A stretch of DNA of 13,093 nucleotides from Haloferacaceae archaeon (lineage in GTDB: Archaea > Halobacteriota > Halobacteria > Halobacteriales > Haloferacaceae): the NCBI GenBank assembly GCA_018609965.1, contig JAHENP010000127.1, forward strand, positions 1 through 13,093, given 5' to 3'. The notes below the pieces were generated by a model. That model searched no databases and had not been told where the DNA came from. It saw only the letters and a program-made list of their open reading frames with translations. Both the position numbers and the translations under genes were made by a program. Of the stretch, positions 1-6,037 are shown piece after piece. Numbering within the stretch: position 1 is the stretch's first letter; each line of letters begins with the position of its first letter.

Positions 1-24
1 CAGAAGATTCGCGACGGGGAGTGA
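1..24 (+). CDS. Possible C-terminal tail of an upstream gene (partial)
   Basis: Frame 1 from the window edge reads QKIRDGE and then a TGA stop. A short charged end like this would suit the C terminus of a haloarchaeal protein cut by the window border. Nothing else supports it, and the other two forward frames are also open here for at least 60 bases. The call is tentative and no function can be given. Confidence 0.25.
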   Translation, partial: QKIRDGE

Positions 25-45
25 CAGTTCATCCCGTCTCACAAA

Positions 46-53
46 GTATAATA
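46..53 (+). promoter_or_regulatory. TATA box of the NYN-domain gene
   Basis: The sequence GTATAATA is centred about 27 nt before the GTG at 77. This is the spacing expected for an archaeal TATA box when transcription starts at the first base of the start codon. No SD motif precedes the GTG, so a leaderless mRNA is inferred. Confidence 0.6.
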
Positions 54-76
54 GAACAGAGATAGCTATTCAGCTT

Positions 77-577
77 GTGCTCGGAAAGAAGACGATGATG
101 TTTGTCGATGGGCAGAATCTATTCCACGGTGCGAAGCAGTTTGACGAGGATATGAATATCGACCTCGTCTCTCTGGCAGAGAAACTCACCGACGGCAAGG
201 ACCTGATTCGGTCGTACTACTTCGACTCGTTCGTGCCCGAGAAGAGAGACGACAAAGAAGGGTTCTACACGTTTCTCGAGACGAACGGGTACAGAGTGAT
301 CGCGGAGCCGCTCCGTGAACGGGACGAAGGATACGTCGAGAAAGGTGCAGACATCGGGTTGGCAACCGAACTGATTGCACAAGGGTTCGGCGGTTCCTAC
401 GAGGTCGCGGTTGTCGTCACCGGTGACGACGACTTCTCGAAAGCGATCAGATACGTCCAGGATCAAGGAAAGACCGTCGAGGTGGCCTCGTTCGACGCAA
501 ACCTCTCTTCGGGTCTCGAACGGACTGCTGACAGTATTACGTTTCTCGGCGACATAACTGACAGCATCAGACGGTAG
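77..577 (+). CDS. NYN/LabA-like (DUF88) putative ribonuclease, 166 aa
   Basis: The protein has the layout of the NYN branch of PIN-like metal-dependent nucleases. A first acidic motif, FVDGQN, lies at residues 9-14 (D11). A central KGADIGLATEL segment follows at 89-99. A late VVVTGDDDF motif lies at 112-120, followed by a strand ending in VEVASF. These acidic residues are in the usual places for binding Mg2+ and cutting RNA; the actual substrate is unknown. GTG 77 was chosen because a TATA box lies 27 nt upstream. The frame is open to the window edge, so a longer form cannot be excluded, and ATG 95 is a shorter option. Base composition stands out: 30 of 60 bases are G or C in 121-180, far below the rest of the window, which suggests recent acquisition. 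The family call is solid; the biological role is not known. Confidence 0.85.
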   Translation: MLGKKTMMFVDGQNLFHGAKQFDEDMNIDLVSLAEKLTDGKDLIRSYYFDSFVPEKRDDKEGFYTFLETNGYRVIAEPLRERDEGYVEKGADIGLATELIAQGFGGSYEVAVVVTGDDDFSKAIRYVQDQGKTVEVASFDANLSSGLERTADSITFLGDITDSIRR

Positions 578-595
578 CGACTAGTTGGTAATTGC

Positions 596-651
596 CAGGC
601 GACCGAGATTCTCTCTCGACCCGTGTGGGTGGACTTGGTGTCCGTCGCCTG
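596..651. other. Perfect four-helix cloverleaf-forming sequence, possible small RNA
   Basis: An 8-bp outer stem (CAGGCGAC 596-603 with GTCGCCTG 644-651) encloses three hairpins that abut with no unpaired bases. They are CGAGA/TCTCG (604-608, 614-618; 5-nt loop), ACCC/GGGT (619-622, 627-630; 4-nt loop) and GGAC/GTCC (631-634, 640-643; 5-nt loop). All 21 pairs are Watson-Crick. Imperfect direct repeats flank it: GGTAATTGC at 587-595 and GGTAAATTGC at 656-665. It lies between the 3' ends of two convergent genes. A minus-strand TATA box at 689-696 would start an RNA near 666, just before the fold. It matches no tRNA or C/D-box RNA I know. It may be a small RNA, a 3'-UTR element, a terminator, or a small mobile repeat. 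Confidence 0.5.
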
Positions 652-688
652 CGGAGGTAAATTGCAATCTGCCGTTGGCTGGACGAGT

Positions 689-696
689 ATTTATAC
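689..696 (-). promoter_or_regulatory. Candidate TATA box for a minus-strand transcript through the cloverleaf
   Basis: Read on the minus strand this is TATAAATA, one of the best archaeal TATA matches in the window, and no protein gene begins downstream of it. Transcription would begin near 666 and run into the cloverleaf at 651-596. The forward reading, TATTTATA, would start near 720 antisense to the small membrane-protein gene, which seems less useful. Promoter activity is inferred. Confidence 0.4.
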
Positions 697-712
697 GTTG
701 TGGTACAGTGTG

Positions 713-892
713 CTACGCCAGCCCGAACTGTGCCATCAGCCCGTCAAGCAGTCCCTTGACGACCAAGCCGACACCGGCGAGAGTGAGCGCGAGCCCGGCG
801 GCGACGAGCGGCGCAGTGTAGGCGACGAGTCCGAGTCCGGCCAACGCCAACAGGATACCGACGAGGCCGAACGTGCCGAGACGCTTGAGCAT
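713..892 (-). CDS. Small two-helix membrane protein (DUF7470-like), 59 aa
   Basis: The protein starts MLKRLGTFGLVGILLALAG. It has two hydrophobic helices at about residues 7-27 and 29-49, separated by a short turn around YTAPL, and ends QFGLA. It resembles a family of roughly 60-residue haloarchaeal membrane proteins that I recall as DUF7470; function is unknown. A much longer open frame runs upstream to 1123, but that part is arginine-rich, hydrophilic, and overlaps aIF1A antisense. The internal ATG at 892 is therefore taken as the start. A TATA-like stretch at 917-922 (GTTTTG on the minus strand) sits about 27 nt before this ATG, fitting a leaderless mRNA. The gene is divergent from aIF1A and convergent with the NYN gene. 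Confidence 0.75.
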   Translation of the reverse strand: MLKRLGTFGLVGILLALAGLGLVAYTAPLVAAGLALTLAGVGLVVKGLLDGLMAQFGLA

Positions 893-953
893 ACACTGAC
901 GGTTACCGGCCCGAGGCAAAACCCTCGTGGTTCGCTCGCAGCGCTCCACCGGC

Positions 954-959
954 TTTATG
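954..959 (+). promoter_or_regulatory. TATA box of the aIF1A gene
   Basis: TTTATG is centred about 27 nt upstream of the ATG at 984. This supports that ATG over the in-frame ATG at 927, which lies upstream of the box. A leaderless transcript is inferred. Confidence 0.6.
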
Positions 960-983
960 ACCAGAGCGCGTGAACAGCAGACG

Positions 984-1274
984 ATGAGCAACGGCGAGTC
1001 CAACGGGCGCAAGAACCTGCGTATGCCCGACGAGGACCAGGTGTTCGCAGAAGTGACCACCATGCTCGGGGCGAACCGAATCAAAGTTCGGTGTGCAGAC
1101 GGGGAGGAACGCACCGCCCGCATCCCCGGTCGGATGCAGAAACGGACGTGGATCCGCGAAGACGACGTGGTGCTCGTCGAGCCATGGGACTGGCAAGACG
1201 AGAAGGCGGACGTGATCCACCGCTACGAGAAGGCCGACGCCGACCAACTCCGCGACGAAGGCCACATCCGGTGA
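984..1274 (+). CDS. eif1A: Archaeal translation initiation factor aIF1A, 96 aa
   Basis: This is the archaeal counterpart of eukaryotic eIF1A and bacterial IF1. It binds the A site of the small ribosomal subunit and helps place initiator tRNA and select the start codon. The usual parts are present: a polar N-terminal tail ([15 protein letters not shown]), then an OB fold from about residue 17 to 80. Family-typical segments include [31 protein letters not shown] and [17 protein letters not shown]. The length is normal for an archaeal aIF1A. The open frame extends upstream to 927, but ATG 984 is preferred because its N terminus matches the family and a TATA box sits 27 nt upstream. It is transcribed alone, and a terminator-like hairpin follows. 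Confidence 0.96.
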   Translation: MSNGESNGRKNLRMPDEDQVFAEVTTMLGANRIKVRCADGEERTARIPGRMQKRTWIREDDVVLVEPWDWQDEKADVIHRYEKADADQLRDEGHIR

Positions 1275-1299
1275 GGGGTCGGGATCGGTCCGTCCCCTC
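1273..1299 (+). other. Nested inverted repeat at the aIF1A stop codon
   Basis: GAGGGG at 1273-1278 pairs with CCCCTC at 1294-1299. Inside it, GGA (1282-1284) pairs with TCC (1289-1291) around the loop TCGG. The repeat starts within the TGA stop and could protect or shape the mRNA 3' end. There is no U-run after it. Confidence 0.35.
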
Positions 1300-1325
1300 T
1301 CCGAGCCGACCGATCTCCGATTCCC

Positions 1326-1353
1326 GAGCCGACCGACGTTCGGCTCCCGTTTG
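1326..1353 (+). terminator. Putative terminator hairpin after aIF1A
   Basis: GAGCCGA (1326-1332) pairs with TCGGCTC (1340-1346) around a 7-nt loop, and is followed by CCGTTTG, a short T tract. A 13-base direct repeat, CCGAGCCGACCGA, occurs at 1301-1313 and again at 1324-1336. Archaeal termination relies mainly on T tracts, so this is plausible but unproven. Confidence 0.4.
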
Positions 1354-1434
1354 ACAACTGTTACCTAGCCTCGAACAACTGTCGAAAGCCGCCGCTCCCG
1401 ACGGAGTAAAGCCGTTGGCGACCGTACAGTGGGT

Positions 1435-1725
1435 GTGGACGCGACAGACATCCGTCCGGTGTTGGAACGGTTCGAGGGGACGGACGCACAGCGGCGTGTC
1501 GTCGCCCGGCAGGCACGCGATCTGGCCGACTCCGGCCGACTCGCGGCCGACCGAGGCAGCGAGCCGACGGTCGAAGCCATCGCGGCCGACCTCGCGGACG
1601 CCCCGGACGGCTCCGACGTGGTCGAGCGGTGGAACTGGTGGATCGGCTCGTTGGAGACCGCCTACGGCGGCTACGAACGGTTCGGTGTCCAGACGGTCGA
1701 CGACGAACATGACGTGAACGCCTGA
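1435..1725 (+). CDS. Uncharacterised acidic haloarchaeal protein, 96 aa
   Basis: No named family is recognised. The protein starts MDATDIRPVLERFEG, continues with a charged helix-rich section (AQRRVVARQARDLADSG, about residues 18-34), and has a tryptophan-rich segment, VERWNWWIGSLETAYGGYERF, at about 63-83. No membrane helix or signal peptide is visible, so it is probably a soluble cytoplasmic protein. The start was set at GTG 1435 because TAAA at 1407-1410 is centred 27 nt upstream. GTG 1429, in the same frame, would add two residues but sits too close to that box. It has its own promoter between aIF1A and the DUF1405 gene. Acidic composition and a strong third-position GC bias support a real gene. 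Confidence 0.7.
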   Translation: MDATDIRPVLERFEGTDAQRRVVARQARDLADSGRLAADRGSEPTVEAIAADLADAPDGSDVVERWNWWIGSLETAYGGYERFGVQTVDDEHDVNA

Positions 1726-1815
1726 GCCGGCGTCGACTGCGGCTCGCCCGGACGCGCCGTCCCCAGCCCGCCGCATCCGCCACCGCTTTGCCCGGATCGA
1801 CACAACCGGTGATCG

Positions 1816-2592
1816 ATGAGTGACCGCTCGCTCGTGTCGTCGGTCCTGCTCGACCGCGAGTCGTTACCCGACCGCGAGCCGTTGCCACGGTACGTCGCCC
1901 CGTTGCCGGCGTGGCTGGAGAACGCCGGCCTCCGGCTGGTCGTCCCGATTGTCGTGATCAACCTCCTCGGAACGGCGTTCGGCTTCTGGTACTACGGGTT
2001 CCACCCGCTCCCGTTGTCGGACCCGTTTATCGTCTGGCAGTTCGCCGGCACGCCGCCGGCGATGTGGGCGTTCGTCCCGGACAGCCCGGTCGCGACGGGG
2101 TTCGTCGCGGTCGCGCTCGGCTTGTGGTGGCTCGACCGCCCCAGCGACTACTGGACGGCGCTGGCGTTTTTCGGTTGTTGGAAGCTCGGTCTGTGGACGC
2201 CGTTCGTCCTGCTTGCGTTCGCGGACGGCTTTCTCGCGACGACCCCGCTTCCGATGTACCTGTTTCTATTGATCTCTCACCTCGGAATGGCCGCCGAGGC
2301 GTTTCTGCTCTACCGGATCACCGAGTTCCCCCGCCGGGCCATCGCGGTCGCGCTGGGCTGGTACGCGCTCAACGACCTCGTCGACTACTTCTTCCCGGTC
2401 GTCGGGACGCCACACCACACCCTGGTCCCGGGACAGGCGCGGCTCGCGGACGCCGTCGGCTTCACCCACCCCTCGCCTGCCCACGAAATCGCCGCCGCCG
2501 GCGCGGTCGCGCTGACGCTCACCGCGACGCTGTTGGTGGTCGCGACCCGGCGAAGGAAGCGCTCCCGAGCCGTCGACTCCGGCGAGCAGTGA
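1816..2592 (+). CDS. DUF1405 family multi-pass membrane protein, 258 aa
   Basis: This matches the DUF1405 family (YpjA-like), integral membrane proteins of unknown function in archaea and Firmicutes. After a polar N terminus of about 38 residues there are roughly six hydrophobic segments, near residues 40-58, 91-106, 113-138, 143-165, 173-194 and 223-244. The C terminus is basic (RRRKRSR), suggesting a cytoplasmic end. Family-like features include ENAGLRLVVPIVVINLLGT, GCWKLGLWTPF and GWYALNDLVDYFFP, followed by a paired histidine in GTPHHTLVPG. ATG 1816 is the first start and gives a plausible N terminus; the box upstream (CTTTG, 1786-1790) is a weak TATA match. It is followed after 95 nt by the enolase-superfamily gene, which has its own promoter. 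No substrate can be inferred. Confidence 0.8.
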   Translation: MSDRSLVSSVLLDRESLPDREPLPRYVAPLPAWLENAGLRLVVPIVVINLLGTAFGFWYYGFHPLPLSDPFIVWQFAGTPPAMWAFVPDSPVATGFVAVALGLWWLDRPSDYWTALAFFGCWKLGLWTPFVLLAFADGFLATTPLPMYLFLLISHLGMAAEAFLLYRITEFPRRAIAVALGWYALNDLVDYFFPVVGTPHHTLVPGQARLADAVGFTHPSPAHEIAAAGAVALTLTATLLVVATRRRKRSRAVDSGEQ

Positions 2593-2654
2593 TCGCTCCC
2601 TAGCGGTGTCCACACGGCCGAATCCCCACCGCCACGACTCCGGCCCGACCCCCA

Positions 2655-2661
2655 CTCATAA
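2655..2661 (+). promoter_or_regulatory. TATA-like box of the enolase-superfamily gene
   Basis: TCATAAG is centred about 29 nt before the GTG at 2688. There is no SD next to the GTG, so a leaderless transcript is likely. Confidence 0.45.
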
Positions 2662-2687
2662 GTCGCTCGCGTCACACGGTCCGGGCT

Positions 2688-3755
2688 GTGAGCCACTACG
2701 ACGCCGTCGCGCGGCTCCCGTTCGTCGTCGACTCCGTTGGCCTCAAACGCCGGGCACGCGACACCTCCTCGGGGTTCGAACGCGTGACGACGACGATCCA
2801 CCTTCGGGGCGACGGGTGTCACGGCCGCGGGGAGGACGTGTCCTACGACACCGCAGACCACGACGCACTGTACGCAGACCCCGCAACAAGTACCGAGGCG
2901 GTCGCGTTCGACGAACTGGAGGGAGAGTGGACGCTCGCTGGGTTCTCGACACGGCTGGCGGAGATCGACCTGTTCCCGACCGGCGGGCCGGAACGGCCGG
3001 CGAGTCACAACTACCGGCGGTGGGGGTTCGAGAGCGCGGCGTTGGATCTGGCGCTCCGAGCCGCGGAGACGGATCTGGCGGCCGCACTCGGGATCGACTC
3101 CGACTCGGTGCGGTTCGTCGCCTCCACCCGACTCGGTGACCCGCCGACGACGGACCGGGTCGACGCCATCGCCGCCTGCCGGCCGGAACTGGGGTTCAAA
3201 CTCGACCCCACGAGCGACTGGACCGGCGACGTGATCGACGGGCTACCGACCGACCGTGTCCGGATTGTCGATTTTAAGGGGCACTACGACGGGACGGTTG
3301 TCGATCAGGAGCCGGACCCGGAGCTGTACGAGCGCGTGATCGAGGCGTTCCCCGAGGCAGTGATCGAAGATCCTGCGCTCACCCCGGAGACGGAGCCGGT
3401 GCTCGCGGACCACCACGACCGGATCGCGTGGGACGCGCCGATCGAGTCACTCACAGACGTTCACGGGTTGCCGTTCGAGCCGGCGTGGCTCAATATCAAA
3501 CCCTCCCGGTTCGGGAGCGTCGCGTCGCTCCTAGAGACGCTGGCGTGGGCTCGCGACAAGGGCGTGTCACTGTACGGCGGCGGCCAGTTCGAACTCGGGG
3601 TGGGTCGTCGCCACCTCCACGCGCTGGCAGGATTGTTCTACCCAGCGGGGCCAAACGACGTGGCGCCGGCAGCGTTCAACGTCCCGACGGTGCCTGAACG
3701 GCTCCCGGCGAGCCCGCTCGCCCCCAGCAGCGGCCGGCTCGGCTTCGACTGGTAG
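2688..3755 (+). CDS. Enolase-superfamily enzyme (lyase/racemase type), 355 aa
   Basis: The protein has the enolase-superfamily layout: an N-terminal capping domain (about 1-130) and a (beta/alpha) barrel (about 140-340). The expected catalytic series can be read in order. These are lysine K171 (GFKLD), metal-binding acids D195 (VRIVDFKG), E227 (VIEDPA) and D249 (AWDAP), then lysine K271 (LNIKPSRFGS) and a late GGGQFELGVGR segment. Such enzymes take a proton from carbon next to a carboxylate with Mg2+ help. Only one lysine is present where many relatives have a K-x-K pair. The closing IKPSRFG...YGGGQFE region recalls the methylaspartate ammonia-lyase subgroup, but o-succinylbenzoate synthase, racemase or epimerase activity cannot be ruled out. 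The neighbour aroE is convergent, not co-transcribed, so context does not set the substrate. The superfamily is sure; the reaction is open. Confidence 0.85.
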   Translation: MSHYDAVARLPFVVDSVGLKRRARDTSSGFERVTTTIHLRGDGCHGRGEDVSYDTADHDALYADPATSTEAVAFDELEGEWTLAGFSTRLAEIDLFPTGGPERPASHNYRRWGFESAALDLALRAAETDLAAALGIDSDSVRFVASTRLGDPPTTDRVDAIAACRPELGFKLDPTSDWTGDVIDGLPTDRVRIVDFKGHYDGTVVDQEPDPELYERVIEAFPEAVIEDPALTPETEPVLADHHDRIAWDAPIESLTDVHGLPFEPAWLNIKPSRFGSVASLLETLAWARDKGVSLYGGGQFELGVGRRHLHALAGLFYPAGPNDVAPAAFNVPTVPERLPASPLAPSSGRLGFDW

Positions 3756-3783
3756 CTCCTGTGTGGTGTCCGACGGCCGGTGG

Positions 3784-4629
3784 TCACTCCTCCAGTCCAG
3801 CCCGCAACGCCTCGTTCATCGCGTCGACGGGGGCGTCCTGTTCCGTCCACAGCTCGAACGCCTCGACACCCTGGAACAGGAGCATCCACGCGCCGTCGAC
3901 CGTCTCGGCGCCCGCGGCCGCGGCCTCCCGGAGGAGTCGCGTCTCCAACGGCGTGTAGACGGCGTCCAACACCGCGAGATCCGCGTGGAGCAACTCGGCA
4001 CCGACGGGCGTCTCGTCGGACTCCATCCCGACGCTGGTGGCGTTGACCAACACGTCCGCGTCGGGCACGGCGTCGGTGAGCCCGGCGAGCCCACCGGCCG
4101 ACAGCGTCGCCGGCGGGCCGTCGCCTCCGTCTGGGGCCCCGTCGAACGCCGTCCGGAACTCGTCGACGAGCGTCTCGGCGCGTTCGACCGTCCGGTTGGC
4201 GACGTGGACGCTCGCGGCCGACTCCGCGAGCGCGGCGGTCGCTGCACGGCCGGCGCCGCCCGCGCCGACCACGACCGCGTCCACGCCGTCCAGTGAGACC
4301 CCAGCGTGGTCGAAGGCGCGGCGGACGCCCGCCACGTCCGTGTTCGCCCCTGTCGGCGGTGTCGTCGAAAAGTCGACCGTGTTCACCGCCCCGACCCGTG
4401 CCGCTCGCGGGGTCGGCTCGACGGCCGACAACACGTCCTGTTTGAACGGCACCGTCACGTTGAGCCCGTCGAAGTCGAGCTGGGCGGCGGCCGCGACCCC
4501 TGCCGCACCCCCCTCCGGCTCGCAGGTGACGTACCGCGCGTCGATCCCGGCCGCCTCGTAGCCCGCTTCGTGCATCGCGGGCGACAACGAGTGTTCGACC
4601 GGACTCCCGAGCAGTCCGTACACGTCCAT
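3784..4629 (-). CDS. aroE: Shikimate dehydrogenase (NADP+), AroE, 281 aa
   Basis: AroE reduces 3-dehydroshikimate to shikimate with NADPH in the common pathway to aromatic amino acids. The substrate-binding half shows [10 protein letters not shown] at residues 14-23 (S14, S16), NVTVPFK at 57-63 with catalytic K63, N83, and NTDVAG at 96-101 with catalytic D98. The cofactor half has the glycine loop [10 protein letters not shown] at 121-130 and NRT at 145-147, a set that usually favours NADP(H). VNATSVGM, and a C-terminal [17 protein letters not shown] helix that closes the active site, are also as expected. Length is normal. ATG 4629 gives the canonical N terminus [10 protein letters not shown]. 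The gene is monocistronic, divergent from the exchanger gene and convergent with the enolase-superfamily gene 28 nt away. Confidence 0.96.
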   Translation of the reverse strand: MDVYGLLGSPVEHSLSPAMHEAGYEAAGIDARYVTCEPEGGAAGVAAAAQLDFDGLNVTVPFKQDVLSAVEPTPRAARVGAVNTVDFSTTPPTGANTDVAGVRRAFDHAGVSLDGVDAVVVGAGGAGRAATAALAESAASVHVANRTVERAETLVDEFRTAFDGAPDGGDGPPATLSAGGLAGLTDAVPDADVLVNATSVGMESDETPVGAELLHADLAVLDAVYTPLETRLLREAAAAGAETVDGAWMLLFQGVEAFELWTEQDAPVDAMNEALRAGLEE

Positions 4630-4639
4630 ACCTCAGGCG

Positions 4640-4649
4640 GGGGCGCCCC
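4640..4649. promoter_or_regulatory. Palindrome in the aroE leader region
   Basis: GGGGCGCCCC is a perfect 10-base palindrome 11-20 nt upstream of the aroE ATG. It lies between that start and a weak minus-strand TATA-like stretch (CTATGT, near 4656). Its place could let a regulator block transcription start, but GC-rich palindromes arise easily here. Confidence 0.25.
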
Positions 4650-4699
4650 GGCACATAGTCGCGGCGGTGTCGGCGGCGGCCGCTTGCACCGAAATTGGC

Positions 4700-4742
4700 G
4701 GCTGTGACCAGCGACAGCCCCGAGCGTGACGTATCGGGCTGT
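4700..4742. promoter_or_regulatory. Repeated GGCTGT motif by the exchanger promoter
   Basis: GGCTGT occurs at 4700-4705, in inverted form (ACAGCC) at 4714-4719, and again at 4737-4742 where it runs into the TATA box. Three copies in 43 bases of a divergent promoter region could be a binding site for a regulator. No regulator is identified. Confidence 0.3.
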
Positions 4743-4747
4743 TTATG
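4742..4747 (+). promoter_or_regulatory. TATA box of the exchanger gene
   Basis: TTTATG is centred 28 nt before ATG 4773. The GGAGGT at 4767-4772 touches the ATG with no spacer, so it is unlikely to act as a normal ribosome binding site. Confidence 0.55.
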
Positions 4748-4772
4748 TGGGCACACAGTCGCAGACGGAGGT

Positions 4773-5969
4773 ATGGGAGACGCGACGACTGTTGTCGGGA
4801 GAGACGCGACGGGCGTCGCCGGGGTGGACGCGACGAGCGTCGTCGGGGTGGACGTGACAAGCGTCGCCGGGGTGGATGCGACGGGTGTCGTCGGTCAGGT
4901 AGACGCACTCGCGGGAGCGTTGGGCGGCACGGCCGGACTGAAGATCCTGCTGGGGTTCCTCCTGTTGTACGTCGGCGCGGAGGCGTTGGTGCGTGGTGCC
5001 GCGCGGTTCGCGACGGACGTGGGGATGCGGGCCGCTATCGTCGGTGTAACCGTGATCGCGTTCGCGACGACCGCACCGGAGTTGGCGATCGCGATCCTCT
5101 CGGGGTTGGACTTCGGGGAGACGCTGGGGTACGGTACGATCATCGGCTCGAACATCGCCAACATCGGGCTCGTGCTCGGCGTGTCGGCGCTGATCAACCC
5201 GTTGGAGGTCGACGACGAGACCGTCCGCCGGCACCTCCCGTTCATGATCCTCGCGGCGGTGTTGTTCGTCGGGATGGGGTACGACGGCGCCTTCTCCCAG
5301 CTGGAGGGGGTCGTGTTCGTCGCCGCGCTGGCCGTCTTCAGTTGGGTGTTGCTCACCCGGAGTGACCCGGCGGAGTCGGACGTGATCGAGGGGATGGACG
5401 AACTCGAGGACGAAACTGACGGTACGAACGACCCAGACGATACGAACGGCGCAGACGACACCGAGTCGACGGACCTCATCGCCAGTCTCGCCCCCGGTGG
5501 GCTGGCGGCGGCGACCGACCGACTCCCCTTCCGACTGCGTGATCTGGCGTTCGTGCTCGTCGGGCTGGTGTTTCTGGTCGTCGGCGCGCGCCAGCTGATC
5601 CAGGGCGGGCGGACGGCATTGTACTACCTCGGCGCGGGCGACAGACTCGTCGGGCTGACCGTGTTGGCGCTTGGCACGTCGTTGCCGGAGCTTGCGGCCT
5701 CCGTCGTCTCCGCGATCCGCGGCGAGGACGACTTCAGCGTTGGCAACGTCGTCGGCTCGAACATCTACAACATCCTCGCCGTCGTCGGCGTGCTCGTCTT
5801 ACTCGCCCCCTCGACGGTGCCGGCGGCGATGATCCAGACGGACTTCCCGTTCCTCATCGGCGCGACCGGGCTGGCGGCCGCGTTGTTCCTCGCCCGCGGC
5901 CGGGTCGGTCGTCCGGAAGGGGTCGTCCTCCTGGGGTGTTACGGCTTCTACGTGACGTTGTTGTTGTAG
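4773..5969 (+). CDS. CaCA-family Na+/Ca2+-exchanger-like membrane protein, 398 aa
   Basis: This belongs to the cation/Ca2+ antiporter superfamily (YrbG/CaxA-like), which exports Ca2+ in exchange for Na+ or H+. Both inverted alpha repeats are clear. Alpha-1 has GVTVIAFATTAPE (residues 91-103) and GSNIANIGLVLG (125-136). Alpha-2 has VGLTVLALGTSLPE (293-306) and GSNIYNILAVVG (328-339). The conserved glutamates are E103 and E306; alpha-1 has ATTAPE where GTSxPE is common. About ten membrane helices are visible. The two halves are joined by a very acidic, Asp/Glu/Thr-rich loop at 196-234. Residues 3-42 are a five-copy repeat not normal for the family. An upstream in-frame start at 4695 is rejected because the TATA box lies inside it. 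The exact ion specificity is not determined by these motifs. Confidence 0.9.
   Translation: MGDATTVVGRDATGVAGVDATSVVGVDVTSVAGVDATGVVGQVDALAGALGGTAGLKILLGFLLLYVGAEALVRGAARFATDVGMRAAIVGVTVIAFATTAPELAIAILSGLDFGETLGYGTIIGSNIANIGLVLGVSALINPLEVDDETVRRHLPFMILAAVLFVGMGYDGAFSQLEGVVFVAALAVFSWVLLTRSDPAESDVIEGMDELEDETDGTNDPDDTNGADDTESTDLIASLAPGGLAAATDRLPFRLRDLAFVLVGLVFLVVGARQLIQGGRTALYYLGAGDRLVGLTVLALGTSLPELAASVVSAIRGEDDFSVGNVVGSNIYNILAVVGVLVLLAPSTVPAAMIQTDFPFLIGATGLAAALFLARGRVGRPEGVVLLGCYGFYVTLLL
4779..4898 (+). repeat. 24-bp tandem repeat, five copies, in the exchanger coding region
   Basis: Five in-frame 24-bp units start at 4779, 4803, 4827, 4851 and 4875. They encode DATTVVGR, DATGVAGV, DATSVVGV, DVTSVAGV and DATGVVGQ. 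Sequence drift between units is small, mostly at third positions and at one variable residue. Copies alternate between V-V-G and V-A-G, which suggests expansion of a two-unit block. Confidence 0.85.
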
Positions 5970-6005
5970 CTGTCCCGTGGCGGCGACGCGGCCGCCGGAC
6001 GCAAC

Positions 6006-6012
6006 GCATACA
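6006..6012 (+). promoter_or_regulatory. TATA-like box for the leader ORF and dtdA
   Basis: GCATACA is centred near 6009, about 28-29 nt before ATG 6038, the start of a 26-codon ORF, and about 105 nt before the dtdA start. It is the best TATA match I found in the gap. It places transcription start at the small ORF instead of at dtdA. Confidence 0.35.
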
Positions 6013-6037
6013 CCGGTGCCGCCGCACGGTCGTGACG

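Noticed and set aside
596..651. Reading the cloverleaf as a tRNA gene
   Set aside because: Stem lengths (8, 5, 4 and 4 bp), absence of linker bases, missing T-loop sequence and the 56-nt size do not fit any tRNA.
893..1123. N-terminal extension of the small membrane protein
   Set aside because: It would overlap aIF1A antisense and is hydrophilic and Arg-rich; a TATA-like box 27 nt before ATG 892 marks the shorter start.
3638..4756. 372-residue minus-strand open frame covering aroE in another frame
   Set aside because: Its product is mostly Arg and Gly, typical of an out-of-frame reading of GC-rich DNA, while the true aroE frame has all catalytic motifs.
4695..4772. 26-residue upstream extension of the exchanger
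   Set aside because: The TATA box at 4742-4747 lies within it, so the transcript should begin near 4773.
4779..4898. CRISPR-like array
   Set aside because: The 24-bp units are contiguous with no spacers and stay in frame within a coding region, so it is a coding minisatellite.
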